Source of the DNA: Methanomassiliicoccales archaeon LGM-DZ1
Lineage (GTDB): Archaea > Thermoplasmatota > Thermoplasmata > Methanomassiliicoccales > Methanomethylophilaceae
DNA length: 64,000 bases
NCBI GenBank assembly: GCA_030168595.1
Contig: CP115556.1
Span: 1,054,001 to 1,118,000 of the forward strand
Direction of reading: 5' to 3'
A model generated the notes under the pieces. The model had not been told where the DNA came from, searched no databases, and saw only the letters and a program-made list of their open reading frames with translations. Positions 24,854-33,401 of this stretch are shown piece after piece. The position numbers and the translations under genes were made by a program. Numbering within the stretch: position 1 is the first letter of the stretch; every line of letters begins with the position of its first letter.

Positions 24854-25330
24854 TCAGTGAGCGATCTGGGCGTCGTAGACGCCGGCCTTCAGGTCCTTCT
24901 GGAAGACCTTGGGGTCCTTGCCGTCCACGGTGACGCCGCAGCTGACGCAGTTTCCGGCGACCTCGGAGACGCGGGCCCTCTCGGTTGCGCCGAGGAGGGA
25001 GTCCTGCTTCATCTCCGCGATCTTCTTGATCTGCTCGACGGTCAGGTTGCCCACGACGGTGGTCTTGGGGTTCCCGGACGCGGTCTCGAGGCCGAGCTCG
25101 TTCTTGATGAGCGCGGACACGGGAGGGGTTCCGACCTTGATGTCGAACGATTTGTCGGGGTTGATGAGGATCTTGACGGGGACCTTCATTCCCTCGAACG
25201 CCTTGGTCTTCTCATTGATCTTAGCGATGATCTGACCGATGTTAACTCCTTTAGGACCAAGTGCAGGGCCCAGAGGCGGACCTGCGGTGGCCTTGCCCCC
25301 GTCAACCAATGCCTCAACAGTATCTACCAT
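24854..25330 (-). CDS. rpl11: Ribosomal protein L11
   Basis: 158 residues. The N-domain shows the proline-rich ATAGPPLGPALGPKGVNIGQI motif that contacts the GTPase centre. KFDIKVGTPP-like FDIKVGTPPVSALIKNELG and the RNA-binding C-domain follow; a CVSCGVTVDGKDP cysteine pair near residue 137 is an archaeal feature. A TTG at 25336 could start the frame, but the AGGAGA spacing favours the ATG at 25330. It begins 2 bp after the spt5 stop. Confidence 0.95.
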   Translation of the reverse strand: MVDTVEALVDGGKATAGPPLGPALGPKGVNIGQIIAKINEKTKAFEGMKVPVKILINPDKSFDIKVGTPPVSALIKNELGLETASGNPKTTVVGNLTVEQIKKIAEMKQDSLLGATERARVSEVAGNCVSCGVTVDGKDPKVFQKDLKAGVYDAQIAH

Positions 25331-25332
25331 GT

Positions 25333-26154
25333 TCAATTCTCCTTTTCAACGACCCTGACGCTGTCAGCCTTGACAGTTACAGGTATGGGGACCATCGCAT
25401 CGACAAGCTCCACGGTGATCTCCTCTTTGTTCTCGTCGATCTTCTGGACGCGCGCCTTCTCACCCTTGAACGGGCCGGTGACGAGCTCCACCAGATCTCC
25501 TTCTTCAATACCGACGACGGCCGATACGGGCACCAGGTAGTGGCTGATCTCCTCGATGGAGGTCTCGCCGTCGATGAATGAATATGCTTTCTTGATGTCG
25601 CGGACCTTGACCCTGAGCTGGTCGGTGTTCATGCCCTCGACGAACACGTACCCCCTGAGCCCGATGGGGCTGAGGACGGCGTAGACGTCGCGCTCCCCCT
25701 TGTCGGCCCTGGCCATGAGGGCATCGACGACCTCCTTCTCGTGGTCCATCTGGGTCTTGAGGATCATGATGGACTGCCTGGCGACGGCGGTGAACAAGGC
25801 GGACGCCTCGCCGGCGTCGGAGGCGATGTGCACCTCGACGTTGACGGCATCCCCGTACCTCGCTCCCTTGGGGCAGATGATCTCGAGCTTGAGGATCTTG
25901 GCGGTCTTGCCCGGGAAGTCCACGGTCACGGAGTTCTTGGAACGGTAGTTCTCCCAGAGCTCGTTGCCCACAGAGTCGTACAGGGTAACGTTCCATTCGG
26001 GCGCGTCCTCGGCATCGGTCGTCACGCTGAACGACAGCTCGGCCTTGGGAGCGCCGGAAATCGCCTGGAAGTCCCAGTAGACCGTACCGCCGGCATGGAC
26101 ATCTTTCGATCCCGTCTCGCCGGTGAAGTTGGGGCCGCTGACTTCGTCTGACAT
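25333..26154 (-). CDS. spt5: Transcription elongation factor Spt5 (NusG-like) with N-terminal beta-rich extension
   Basis: 273 residues, against about 145-160 for a plain archaeal Spt5. The C-terminal part is canonical: an NGN domain from about residue 128 (SIMILKTQMDHEKEVVDAL, then GLRGYVFVEG) that binds Spt4 and the RNA polymerase clamp, then a KOW domain (IEEGDLVELVTGPFKGEKARV). Residues 1 to about 125 are an added domain of alternating strands (TVYWDFQAISGAPKAELSFSV, WNVTLYDSVGNELW, KILKLEIICPKGA) resembling a beta-sandwich. Its role is unknown. The gene is between secE and rpl11, the conserved archaeal order. Confidence 0.9.
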   Translation of the reverse strand: MSDEVSGPNFTGETGSKDVHAGGTVYWDFQAISGAPKAELSFSVTTDAEDAPEWNVTLYDSVGNELWENYRSKNSVTVDFPGKTAKILKLEIICPKGARYGDAVNVEVHIASDAGEASALFTAVARQSIMILKTQMDHEKEVVDALMARADKGERDVYAVLSPIGLRGYVFVEGMNTDQLRVKVRDIKKAYSFIDGETSIEEISHYLVPVSAVVGIEEGDLVELVTGPFKGEKARVQKIDENKEEITVELVDAMVPIPVTVKADSVRVVEKEN

Positions 26155-26168
26155 TTTTCGCTCACCGC

Positions 26169-26399
26169 TCAGAAATAATCCGGAAGATAGGTCATCAGCC
26201 ACATGATGAAGAAACCAAGCGCACCCAGGACTATGATCCCGATTGCCGAGATCTTGGAGGTCTTGAGGTACTCGTCCCTGTCCGGCGTGTGCGCCATCTG
26301 GAGGATCCTCCCGTACTTCCCCTTGCCGAGGTTTCTGATCTTCGACTCGAGGTCGTCCTGGATCTCCTGGGACCTGGTATCTGCATCGATGTCCGACAT
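26169..26399 (-). CDS. secE: Preprotein translocase subunit SecE (Sec61-gamma)
   Basis: 76 residues. A cytoplasmic amphipathic helix (GKGKYGRILQMAHTPDRDEYLKTSKI) precedes one transmembrane segment (about 50-70), the archaeal SecE plan. The RxxxMAxxPDxxEY motif is clear. It heads the secE-spt5-rpl11 unit. Confidence 0.92.
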   Translation of the reverse strand: MSDIDADTRSQEIQDDLESKIRNLGKGKYGRILQMAHTPDRDEYLKTSKISAIGIIVLGALGFFIMWLMTYLPDYF

Positions 26400-26629
26400 T
26401 CAAATCATCCTCGGGCCGTAAACGGCCGCGGCACTCTTTCGTTATCACTAGAACAACGATTAAGCAAACCCCTAACAAAGGACGCTTGTATTAAAGGTTT
26501 CGTCAGGGTTTCTTTTATAATAGAAAAGGCCCGCGGAACGGGAGGCTGGATGCTCTGCGTCCGCGCCAATCTAATAATGCTTTTATAGGGAACGCAGATG
26601 TACCTTCAAAAAACCCTTGAGGTGTTACC

Positions 26630-26794
26630 ATGGAAGACGTTTTGTGCAACATCGAACTGGTCAAGGACAACAACTACTTCATCGCCAGGATCCAGAGCGA
26701 GTACAACGGCACCCGCGAGTACAAATCCTCGAACATCGAGGAGGTCCTCGAGCAGATGACGATGGACCTGCAGGAAGAGTTCGACTCCGCCTGA
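26630..26794 (+). CDS. Hypothetical 54-aa acidic protein upstream of UPF0147
   Basis: This short gene begins at an ATG preceded by GAGGTG with 5-bp spacing and ends 15 bp before the UPF0147 gene. The product (MEDVLCNIELVKDNNYFIA...) has three predicted strands and an acidic C-terminal helix. I do not recognise it. A TATA box (CTTTTATAG, about 26578-26587) lies upstream, so the pair is probably one transcript. Confidence 0.7.
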   Translation: MEDVLCNIELVKDNNYFIARIQSEYNGTREYKSSNIEEVLEQMTMDLQEEFDSA

Positions 26795-26809
26795 TGGGGA
26801 GGGAATCTT

Positions 26810-27085
26810 ATGGCGAACGAGATCAAGATGGTATGCGACGAAATGGACATGCTCGCTGAGGACACTACGATCCCCAGGAACATCAGGCGCAGCGCCCAGG
26901 AGGCCAAGAACAACCTCCTGAACGAGAAATACGCCCTCGACGTCCGCTGCGCAGGCGCCATGAACGTCCTCAGCGACCTCACCGGCGACAGCAACATGCC
27001 GATGCAGGCATACACCCTCATCCTCCAGATCCTCAGCCAGCTTGAGAAGATCTCGAAGGACTACGACGCCTCCAAGGGCAACTGA
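26810..27085 (+). CDS. UPF0147 family protein
   Basis: 91 residues, all helical, matching the archaeal UPF0147 family by the segments EDTTIPRNIRRSAQEAKNNLLNE and ILQILSQLEKISKDYDA. The function is unknown. A GGGAGG ribosome-binding site precedes the ATG. A strong hairpin with a T tract follows. Confidence 0.88.
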   Translation: MANEIKMVCDEMDMLAEDTTIPRNIRRSAQEAKNNLLNEKYALDVRCAGAMNVLSDLTGDSNMPMQAYTLILQILSQLEKISKDYDASKGN

Positions 27086-27113
27086 TCGGTCCTGACATAA
27101 AGGACCGGCCACC

Positions 27114-27148
27114 GGCCGCGGCGGGAGACCGCTGCGGCCTTTTTTTTC
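27114..27148 (+). terminator. Hairpin plus T tract after UPF0147
   Basis: GCCGCGGCG and CGCTGCGGC pair over 9 bp with one G-U, then about eight T residues. This is the most intrinsic-terminator-like site in the window. Confidence 0.7.
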
Positions 27149-27197
27149 TTAATTTTTCCGCGTATGAGCGGGACCGGCCGCAGGGGCCTGCCCGCCC

Positions 27198-27764
27198 TCA
27201 CTTCTTGAGGAAACCGAGGAAGTTCTGGAATATCTCGGCCCCGTGCTCGGTGTTCTCCACCTCAGGGTGGAACTGGACGCCGTAGCGCTTCAGGGAGTCG
27301 TTGGCGACGCCCTCCACGGGGCAGTTCTCGGAGGACGCAGTGAGCCTGAACCCCTCGGGGACCTGCTTGACCTCGTCGTTGTGAGAGCAGACGACCGTGA
27401 ACTCGTCCGGGAGGCCAGCGAAGAGATCGGAGTGGTCCTTCACGCTCAGCTTCACCTCCCCGAACTCGGGGACCTTGGCGGGGCCGAGCTCGGAACCGAA
27501 ATGCTGGCACATGAACTGCATCCCGGCGCATATCCCCAGGATCGGATAGTCCGCCTTGTCGAGGTAATCGCCGTTGAACCCCATCCTGTTGGTGTCGCAG
27601 GCGACGCTGGGCGCTCCGCCGGACAGGAGCAGGCCGTCGAGGCCGCGGAGCTCGTCGAACGGGGTGTTGTTGGGGACGATCTTCGTCTCCACGCGCAGGT
27701 ACTTCAGAACGCGCCATTCGCGGTGGGTCCACTGACCCCCGTTGTCGACGACATACACCTTCAT
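27198..27764 (-). CDS. guaAA: GMP synthase, glutaminase subunit A
   Basis: 188 residues. A class I glutamine amidotransferase that supplies ammonia to GuaAb for XMP to GMP conversion. The nucleophile is in GICAGMQ near residue 80, and the His-Glu pair is in QFHPEVENTEHG near residue 167. An ATG six codons upstream (27782) opens the frame too, but a TATA element (ATTATAAG, about 27789-27797) is only 8 bp from it and 26 bp from the ATG at 27764. The leaderless start at 27764 is preferred. Confidence 0.93.
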   Translation of the reverse strand: MKVYVVDNGGQWTHREWRVLKYLRVETKIVPNNTPFDELRGLDGLLLSGGAPSVACDTNRMGFNGDYLDKADYPILGICAGMQFMCQHFGSELGPAKVPEFGEVKLSVKDHSDLFAGLPDEFTVVCSHNDEVKQVPEGFRLTASSENCPVEGVANDSLKRYGVQFHPEVENTEHGAEIFQNFLGFLKK

Positions 27765-27899
27765 GGGGCGGTGATTCCCCATCTTGGCTTATAATCCTAA
27801 TGACGGAAGCGGAAGAGCTCTGCAGAAGGATGGTCCCCGCCTCTGTCCGCGGGCAATGTTTTTCACAGTGTCAGGCAATCTCTGTGCTGAGGCTGTAAC

Positions 27900-28886
27900 A
27901 TGGTCAAGCAGACGGCGGGGAGGGATGCTCTGGGGGATTTCGCCCCCAAATTCGCGGAACTGAACGATGACGTGCTCTTCGGAGAGGTATGGTCGAGGGA
28001 GGACAAGCTCTCCCTGCGCGACCGCTCCATCGTCACGGTGACCGCCCTGATGTCCAAGGGTATCCTCGACGAATCCCTGAAGTACCACATCGCCAACGCC
28101 AGGAAGAACGGCGTCACCGCCGGCGAGATGGCGGAGATCCTCACGCACGCGGCGTTCTACGCCGGATGGCCGAACGCCTGGGGCGCGTTCAGGTACGCCA
28201 AGGAGGTCTACGCCGACGATATCCAGAAGGCCAAGGCCGGGAAGCCCGCCCAGAAGGACTACTCCTATACCCAGGAGGACCTGAGGTACTTCCTGGAGAA
28301 CATGAAGCCCGGGACGCTGATCAAGCTGAGGTCTCGCATGTGCGTCATCATGAACAGGGTCAGCCGGGAGACCATGGGGCTCTGCATGAAGCTCAACGAC
28401 GGCTTCAAGACCGCCGACGAGCGCCGCGCCGAGTTCTCCAAGATCGTCGGCTACAAGGTGGACCCCAGGTTCAGGGTCTTCCCGCCGTTCTACTCCGACT
28501 TCGGGAAGAACATACACCTCGGGAAGAACGATTTCATCAACACCAGCTGCCACTTCCAGGACCAGGGCGGGATCTACCTCGGCGACCATGTGCTCATCGG
28601 CCACTCGGTGACGCTGGCCACCATCAACCATATCCAGGACCCGGCGAAGAGGGGCGACACCGTCTGCTACCCGATCACCATCGGGAACAACGTGTGGATC
28701 GGCGCCAACTCCACCGTCGTCGGGGGCGTCACCATCGGCGACGGGGCGATCATCGCCGCCGGCGCGGTGGTCACCAAGGACGTTCCCCCGTACACCGTGT
28801 ACGGCGGGGTCCCGGCCAAGTTCATCAAGAACGTCGATATGGATGAGGAAGAGCGTCTGCAGCTGAAACCTCAGCCGAAGGATTGA
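27900..28886 (+). CDS. Fusion: carboxymuconolactone decarboxylase-like domain plus maltose O-acetyltransferase-like hexapeptide domain
   Basis: 328 residues. Residues 1-110 form an AhpD/CMD-like helical domain ([19 protein letters not shown], then [26 protein letters not shown]); the CxxC pair of peroxidase members is absent. From about 135 to the end lies a left-handed beta-helix acetyltransferase (NFG-like [80 protein letters not shown]). His in LATINH is the catalytic residue of the family. Such enzymes acetylate sugars or thiogalactosides; the substrate here is unknown. It sits between the two GMP synthase subunit genes on the other strand. Confidence 0.88.
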   Translation: MVKQTAGRDALGDFAPKFAELNDDVLFGEVWSREDKLSLRDRSIVTVTALMSKGILDESLKYHIANARKNGVTAGEMAEILTHAAFYAGWPNAWGAFRYAKEVYADDIQKAKAGKPAQKDYSYTQEDLRYFLENMKPGTLIKLRSRMCVIMNRVSRETMGLCMKLNDGFKTADERRAEFSKIVGYKVDPRFRVFPPFYSDFGKNIHLGKNDFINTSCHFQDQGGIYLGDHVLIGHSVTLATINHIQDPAKRGDTVCYPITIGNNVWIGANSTVVGGVTIGDGAIIAAGAVVTKDVPPYTVYGGVPAKFIKNVDMDEEERLQLKPQPKD

Positions 28887-28937
28887 ACCGGTCACTGGCC
28901 GCCGTCTCTGTATCTTTTCCGATAAAAGGACGATGAA

Positions 28938-28958
28938 CGGGGCCCGCAGAGGGCCCCG
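28938..28958. terminator. GC hairpin between convergent genes
   Basis: CGGGGCCC and GGGCCCCG form a perfect 8-bp stem with a GCAGA loop between the convergent acetyltransferase and guaAb stops. It can act for both directions. Confidence 0.6.
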
Positions 28959-28974
28959 GAAATGTTTCCGGACT

Positions 28975-29937
28975 TCACTCCCACTCGATGGTCGCCGGCG
29001 GCTTGCTGGTGATGTCGTAGACCACGCGGTTCACCTGGCTCTTCATCTCGTCGGTGATCCTCGACGAGATCCTCCTGAGGAGGGCTATGGGCAGGGAGGA
29101 GAAGTTGGCGGTCATGCCGTCGACAGAGTCCACGGCGCGGACCGCCACGGTGTACCCGTAGGCGCGCCTGTCCCCCTGGACCCCGACCGACCTGGTGGGC
29201 AGGAGCACGGCGAAGTACTGCCAGGGGCGGACGGCCTCGCCGCTGCCCACAGACTTCATGATCTCGTCCTCGACGATGAAGCAGGCGTTGCGGACGATCT
29301 CCACCTTCTCGGGGGTGACCTCGCCGAGGCACCTGATGGCCAGGGCCGGCCCGGGGAAGGGCTGCCTCTCGGAGGCCTCGACACCGAGCTTCCTGGCCAC
29401 GGCGCGGACCTCGTCCTTGTAAAGGTCGCGGAGAGGCTCGACGAGGGACATGTTCATGTCCTTCGGGAGACCGCCGACGTTGTGGTGGGACTTGATGGTG
29501 TCCCTGACCCCGTCGCCGCTCTCGATCCAGTCCGGGGCGATGGTGCCCTGGAGCAGGTGCGTGGCCCCGAAGTTCTTCGCGTACCTCTCGAAGACCCTGA
29601 TGAACTTCTCGCCGATGATCTTCCTCTTCTGCTCCGGGTCGGTGACCCCTTTCAGGGCGCCGAAGTACTCGTCGGCGGCACGGGCGACAGCGTAGTTGAT
29701 GCCCATGTGCTTCATCATGGCCTCGACCTCCTCGGTCTCGCCCTTCCTCATGAGCCCGCTGTCCACATAGACCGCCAGCAGGCGGTCCCCGATGGCCTTC
29801 GAGGCGAGAGTGGCGGTGACCATGGAGTCGACCCCTCCGGAGCAGGCGATGATCGCCTTCCCGGGTGCCGGGATCTGCTCCTTGATAGAAGCGATGGCCT
29901 CGTCGATGAACTCCTGCTCGTCGAAGAATCCCGACAT
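28975..29937 (-). CDS. guaAB: GMP synthase, ATP-pyrophosphatase subunit B
   Basis: 320 residues. It adenylates XMP and aminates it with ammonia from GuaAa. The PP-loop SGGVDSMV is near residue 33. Downstream are HLLQGTIAPDWIES, the lid segment KSHHNVGGLP, and the dimerisation domain ending KPPATIEWE, the universal GuaA C-terminus. The ATG overlaps the purE stop as TGATG, so the two are coupled; a GTG at 29940 is a less likely start. Confidence 0.95.
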   Translation of the reverse strand: MSGFFDEQEFIDEAIASIKEQIPAPGKAIIACSGGVDSMVTATLASKAIGDRLLAVYVDSGLMRKGETEEVEAMMKHMGINYAVARAADEYFGALKGVTDPEQKRKIIGEKFIRVFERYAKNFGATHLLQGTIAPDWIESGDGVRDTIKSHHNVGGLPKDMNMSLVEPLRDLYKDEVRAVARKLGVEASERQPFPGPALAIRCLGEVTPEKVEIVRNACFIVEDEIMKSVGSGEAVRPWQYFAVLLPTRSVGVQGDRRAYGYTVAVRAVDSVDGMTANFSSLPIALLRRISSRITDEMKSQVNRVVYDITSKPPATIEWE

Positions 29938-30422
29938 CACTCCACCTTCCTGGCTTCCTCGGCGACGGCCTCGGAGTCCCTCTCGACCTTGGCGGCCATG
30001 GCCTCCCTGTCGTCCTTCAGCTTCTGAGCGAGGGCAGGGTCGGAAAGTGCCAGGATCTCCACGGCAAGGGTAGCGGCGTTGTCGCCGCGGTCCATGCCCA
30101 CGCAGGCCACGGGGATCCCCGGGGGCATCTGCACGATGCTGAGGAGGGCGTCGTAGTTCAGTGCGCCGCTGGCAGGGACACCGATGACGGGCTTGACCGT
30201 GAAGCTGGCGATCACTCCCGGCAGGGCGGCGGAGAGCCCGGCGACGGAGATGAAAACATCCGCGTCGGAACCGGTGACGAGCTTCTCCACCCTTGCGGGC
30301 GTGCGGTGCGCCGATGCGACAGCGATATCGTAGGCCACGCCGTATTTCTTGAGGACTTTGATCGCCTTCTCCGCTACTGGGAAATCAGACTTGCTCCCGG
30401 TGATGATGAAGACCTTTGACAT
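29937..30422 (-). CDS. purE: N5-carboxyaminoimidazole ribonucleotide mutase PurE
   Basis: 161 residues. PurE catalyses the CO2 transfer that makes CAIR in purine synthesis. The active-site GSKSDFPV and [10 protein letters not shown] motifs are at residues 8-15 and about 39-48, and [11 protein letters not shown] and GVPASG follow. The frame can be extended 8 codons upstream, but an ATG at 30422 about 30 bp after an AT-rich promoter element is standard. It is transcribed with guaAb. Confidence 0.95.
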   Translation of the reverse strand: MSKVFIITGSKSDFPVAEKAIKVLKKYGVAYDIAVASAHRTPARVEKLVTGSDADVFISVAGLSAALPGVIASFTVKPVIGVPASGALNYDALLSIVQMPPGIPVACVGMDRGDNAATLAVEILALSDPALAQKLKDDREAMAAKVERDSEAVAEEARKVE

Positions 30423-30479
30423 ATGCTGAGAGCACCAGCGACGCAATAGTTAATCATTGCGCGCAGCGGCGCATGGCGT

Positions 30480-31319
30480 TCAGGGCCTGAACTCCAGCCG
30501 GCAGATGTTCATATTCATCGCCCTGTCGAAGAACCGGCACATGAGCCTCATGCCTGCAGGGACGCCTTCGGACTTCAGATCAACGTAACCTCCCAGGTAC
30601 CTCCTGGACGATACCGATATCCTGTCGGACCAGCCGCCGATCTCCGATACCGGGTCGCTGATGCAGAAATACCCGCTGATATCGCTGATGCCCATGTTCT
30701 CCAGCGTCTTCTTCATCAGCAGCCTCTGCCCGGTCCTGCCGACGGTGTCGAAGACCAGGCGCCCGCCGGGGAACGCTTCCAGGAGCCTGAGGACGAGGTC
30801 CCTGACCTCCCCGGCCCTGAAATAGTGGAAGACCCCGGCAGCGAACAGGAACACGCCTTCCTCCGGCTCGATCTCCTTTATCCAGGAGGGGTCGCTGAGG
30901 TCCGCGGCGATGTTCGTCTCCCTCCCCATGGGCGGGAGCAGTTCGTTCCTTATCCCGATGACATCGGGGCGGTCGATGTTGTACAGCCTCATCTTCCCGT
31001 TATCGCCGATCAGCGGCGTCTGATCGAGCCCGCACCCCATGTTCACCACGAATGCCCCCGGATGCAGTTCCAGATAGGCCTTCATCTCCTCCAGGATGTC
31101 CCTGGGGCGGAGGATCCCCTCCAGGGCGCCGAACCGCCATGCGGCGGTGCGCTTCTTCTTATCGAGTTCGGCGAAATCATAATCCAGACGGCCGGCCGCG
31201 GCGGCCGAGTACGGGTCATCGAGTATCCCGGGGTAAAGCTCGCTCCCCAGCTTCCTCCCGTAGAGAGGGATGATCAGGGTCTCCTGCACAGTGTTCTCGG
31301 CGATATGGTATCTCTCCAT
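30480..31319 (-). CDS. Class I SAM-dependent methyltransferase, leucine carboxyl methyltransferase (Tcmp/PPM1)-like
   Basis: 279 residues. The N-terminal helical region contains RKLGSELYPGILDDPYS and KRTAAWRFGALEG. The SAM motif VVNMGCGLDQTPL near residue 93 and the YNIDRPDVI acidic turn follow, with GVFLFAAGVFHYF after that. This layout is that of the Tcmp/leucine carboxyl methyltransferase group, which methylates small acids or protein C-termini; the substrate is unknown. The start at 31319 follows GGTG; a GTG at 31328 is an alternative. Confidence 0.82.
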   Translation of the reverse strand: MERYHIAENTVQETLIIPLYGRKLGSELYPGILDDPYSAAAAGRLDYDFAELDKKKRTAAWRFGALEGILRPRDILEEMKAYLELHPGAFVVNMGCGLDQTPLIGDNGKMRLYNIDRPDVIGIRNELLPPMGRETNIAADLSDPSWIKEIEPEEGVFLFAAGVFHYFRAGEVRDLVLRLLEAFPGGRLVFDTVGRTGQRLLMKKTLENMGISDISGYFCISDPVSEIGGWSDRISVSSRRYLGGYVDLKSEGVPAGMRLMCRFFDRAMNMNICRLEFRP

Positions 31320-31431
31320 TCGGTTCACCAGTTCCCGCGATCCCTTTCCGTCCCCTCCGGGCCGCGCGGCCTCTGTGCAGGAGGGGGCGGACAGCGCCCT
31401 TCCGGCTGCTCCGAAGGATGTGCAAGCATGC

Positions 31432-31451
31432 GCGCCGCGGACTCGCGGCGC
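31432..31451 (-). other. Strong hairpin upstream of the methyltransferase gene
   Basis: GCGCCGCG and CGCGGCGC form a perfect 8-bp stem with a 4-nt loop. It lies about 65 bp beyond the stop of the DUF4143 gene and 110 bp before the methyltransferase start, so it could end the former transcript. Confidence 0.45.
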
Positions 31452-31516
31452 ATTGCCTGCCGGCTGAATACCGTTCTGAGTACTATTAGTTTATCCTAAA
31501 TCTCGAACGGCAGCGA

Positions 31517-32722
31517 TCAGAAGGTCCCCGGATCATCCGCGCCGATGAGCCAGTCCATCACATTGACGATCTCTATCCCGTTTTCCGTCCCGAGACCCAG
31601 ACGATCCAAGGTCAAGATGGTCTTAGGGAAATTGTCGCCGACAGACGACAGCGGCCTCAGTTCCCTTTCACGAGCCTCCTGCGGCATCATCGATAGGCAG
31701 ACCTGGTAATATTCCACCCTGCCGTTCCTCATAGCCGTGAAATCGATCTCTCTGTCGCGGTAACTCCCTACATGTACAGTATACCCCCGCCTCAGCAGTT
31801 CCAGGTACACAGTGTTCTCCAGCGGGCGGCTGATATCGGTGCCTTCGGCCCCTATGAGAGCGGCATTGCGCAGGCCGAGATCGGAGGCATAGAACTTCGC
31901 ATTCGTCTTCAGTATCCTCTTGCCGATGATGTCATAACGTTCGGCACGGCGGAACAGGAATGCCTCCTCGAGCTTTCCGACATAACGGTTTACTGTGACC
32001 GGCCCAATGCCGATGGCTTTGGCAATCATATCCGTGTTCGTGATATTGCCGATATTGCTGTACAGGAATCTCGCTATGGCGCGGAGAGTGTTGGCATCTC
32101 CTGTGCCTAGGCGCGCGAGAACGTCGTCTACAAGCACGGTATTGAATATCCCTGTGAGCTGCGCACGGCAGAATTCCTCGCCGCGGGATGGGTCGACCTC
32201 GGGGAGCGCTCCGAAACGCAGGTATTCGGAGAACCTGCGTTCATTGTCGCCAGGATGCAGTTCCAGGTATTCCGGGAACGAAAACGGAAGGATCGCTATT
32301 TCCACAAACCTGCCGGCGATGTGCGTGGCGAGTTCGGATGACAGCAGTTTAGAGTTGGAACCTGTTATATACACATCGCAGCGGCCGGTGTTGATCAGAT
32401 GGGATACGGACTTCTCCCACCCCGCGACGTTCTGAATCTCATCGAGGAATACGTATTTCCTGCCGCTCTTGCCGATCCTTTCCAAAAGCGCACGGTCCAA
32501 TTCATCTGAGGTGCCTACATCTCTGAATTCGAAAGTCTCGAAGTTCATCTTGATGATGTCCTTCGGATCGGTACCGCCGGAGATCAGATCGGAGATATAC
32601 TGGTCCAGCAGCGTAGATTTGCCGACGCGCCTCATGCCTGTGACGACCTTGACGACATCGGTCAGGTCCTTTCCTGACCTGAGCCTGTCCAGATATCTTT
32701 CCCTGATGACCTCCTTCTGCAT
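31517..32722 (-). CDS. AAA-type ATPase with DUF4143 (COG1373), second copy type
   Basis: 401 residues. The P-loop TGMRRVGKSTLLDQ lies near residue 28-41 and the Walker B YVFLDEIQNVAGWE near 90. ITGSNSKLLSSELATHIAGR is the family sensor. A winged-helix segment (NITNTDMIAKAIGIGPVTVNRYVGKLEEAFL) and the DUF4143 domain with EIDFTA near 335 follow. It differs clearly from the 23278-24636 copy (closer to typical archaeal and bacterial COG1373). Function is unknown; such genes are often mobile or toxin-like accessories. It stands alone, between AT-rich intergenic regions. Confidence 0.9.
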   Translation of the reverse strand: MQKEVIRERYLDRLRSGKDLTDVVKVVTGMRRVGKSTLLDQYISDLISGGTDPKDIIKMNFETFEFRDVGTSDELDRALLERIGKSGRKYVFLDEIQNVAGWEKSVSHLINTGRCDVYITGSNSKLLSSELATHIAGRFVEIAILPFSFPEYLELHPGDNERRFSEYLRFGALPEVDPSRGEEFCRAQLTGIFNTVLVDDVLARLGTGDANTLRAIARFLYSNIGNITNTDMIAKAIGIGPVTVNRYVGKLEEAFLFRRAERYDIIGKRILKTNAKFYASDLGLRNAALIGAEGTDISRPLENTVYLELLRRGYTVHVGSYRDREIDFTAMRNGRVEYYQVCLSMMPQEARERELRPLSSVGDNFPKTILTLDRLGLGTENGIEIVNVMDWLIGADDPGTF

Positions 32723-33056
32723 ACGGGGTATGATGCGATTTCAATTGAAAAAGTTTTCATTGATGAAAACATTTCCGATGAATTTGAATTTGTTTTTATT
32801 GATGAAAGAATTTTACGTGAAATATGTCTTCTGCAATGCCCTTCCGGAAGAAATGGGATGCATGCATACGCTCCGAAAATTCACAGCCCGAACGCTGCGA
32901 AATCAGAGCGCTCAGTCATCAAGACCCAGACATCTAGCAGGCGGACATTTGCAGCAAGAATCCGTTCCCATTCATGGGCTGCATAGTCCGACAGAGCCGG
33001 ACCCGCGATGAAGAGCAGAACGCTCGAGAACAGGAGAAAAATTCAAAGAAAGGAAG
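32723..33056. other. AT-rich intergenic region
   Basis: About 330 bp without a recognisable gene. Near 32750-32810 the motif ATTGATGAAA occurs twice in AT-rich DNA that probably contains the promoter of the minus-strand ATPase. The open frame reading through here on the plus strand has no domain. Confidence 0.4.
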
Positions 33057-33082
33057 GGGACCGGCCCGGAGGCCGGGCCCCG
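33057..33082 (-). terminator. Long GC hairpin after a membrane-protein gene
   Basis: GGGGACCGGCC and GGCCGGGCCCC pair over 11 positions with one mismatch, about 11 bp beyond the stop of the minus-strand membrane protein gene. Confidence 0.55.
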
Positions 33083-33092
33083 CTGAATCGGT

Positions 33093-33401
33093 TCAGCTTT
33101 TGAGAAGTGCGACCAGGAAGATCCCGACAGCGATCAGCGCGCCGATGAGGATTCCGATCAGGTTGACAAGGGCATCGTAGAAGACATCCCAAGCCGCCAC
33201 ATCGCAGAAGGGCTCGACATCGCTCCAAGCAATCATGTAGAGCCATGCGAAGCCGATGATGAGGCCCGCAAGGGTGAGGATGATGCCGTACGCCTTGTTC
33301 TTGCCTTTCCCGAAGTACGCGGAGAAGATGCCCGCCGCAATGGCCACCACGGCGAACGCGATGACGATCACCGTGATGAATTCCCAGATGGTCCAATCCA
33401 T
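33093..33401 (-). CDS. Hypothetical small membrane protein
   Basis: 102 residues with three hydrophobic helices (about 7-28, 37-60, 80-101). The second loop is acidic with one Cys (SDVEPFCDVAAWD). I recognise no family. Strong codon bias and the 3' hairpin support a real gene. It stands alone next to the DUF4143 ATPase and the gar1-tfb promoter region. Confidence 0.7.
   Translation of the reverse strand: MDWTIWEFITVIVIAFAVVAIAAGIFSAYFGKGKNKAYGIILTLAGLIIGFAWLYMIAWSDVEPFCDVAAWDVFYDALVNLIGILIGALIAVGIFLVALLKS

Noticed and set aside
32469-33011. A 180-codon plus-strand frame near the second DUF4143 gene
   Set aside because: It is antisense to the ATPase 5' end and then low-quality intergenic sequence, with no domain.
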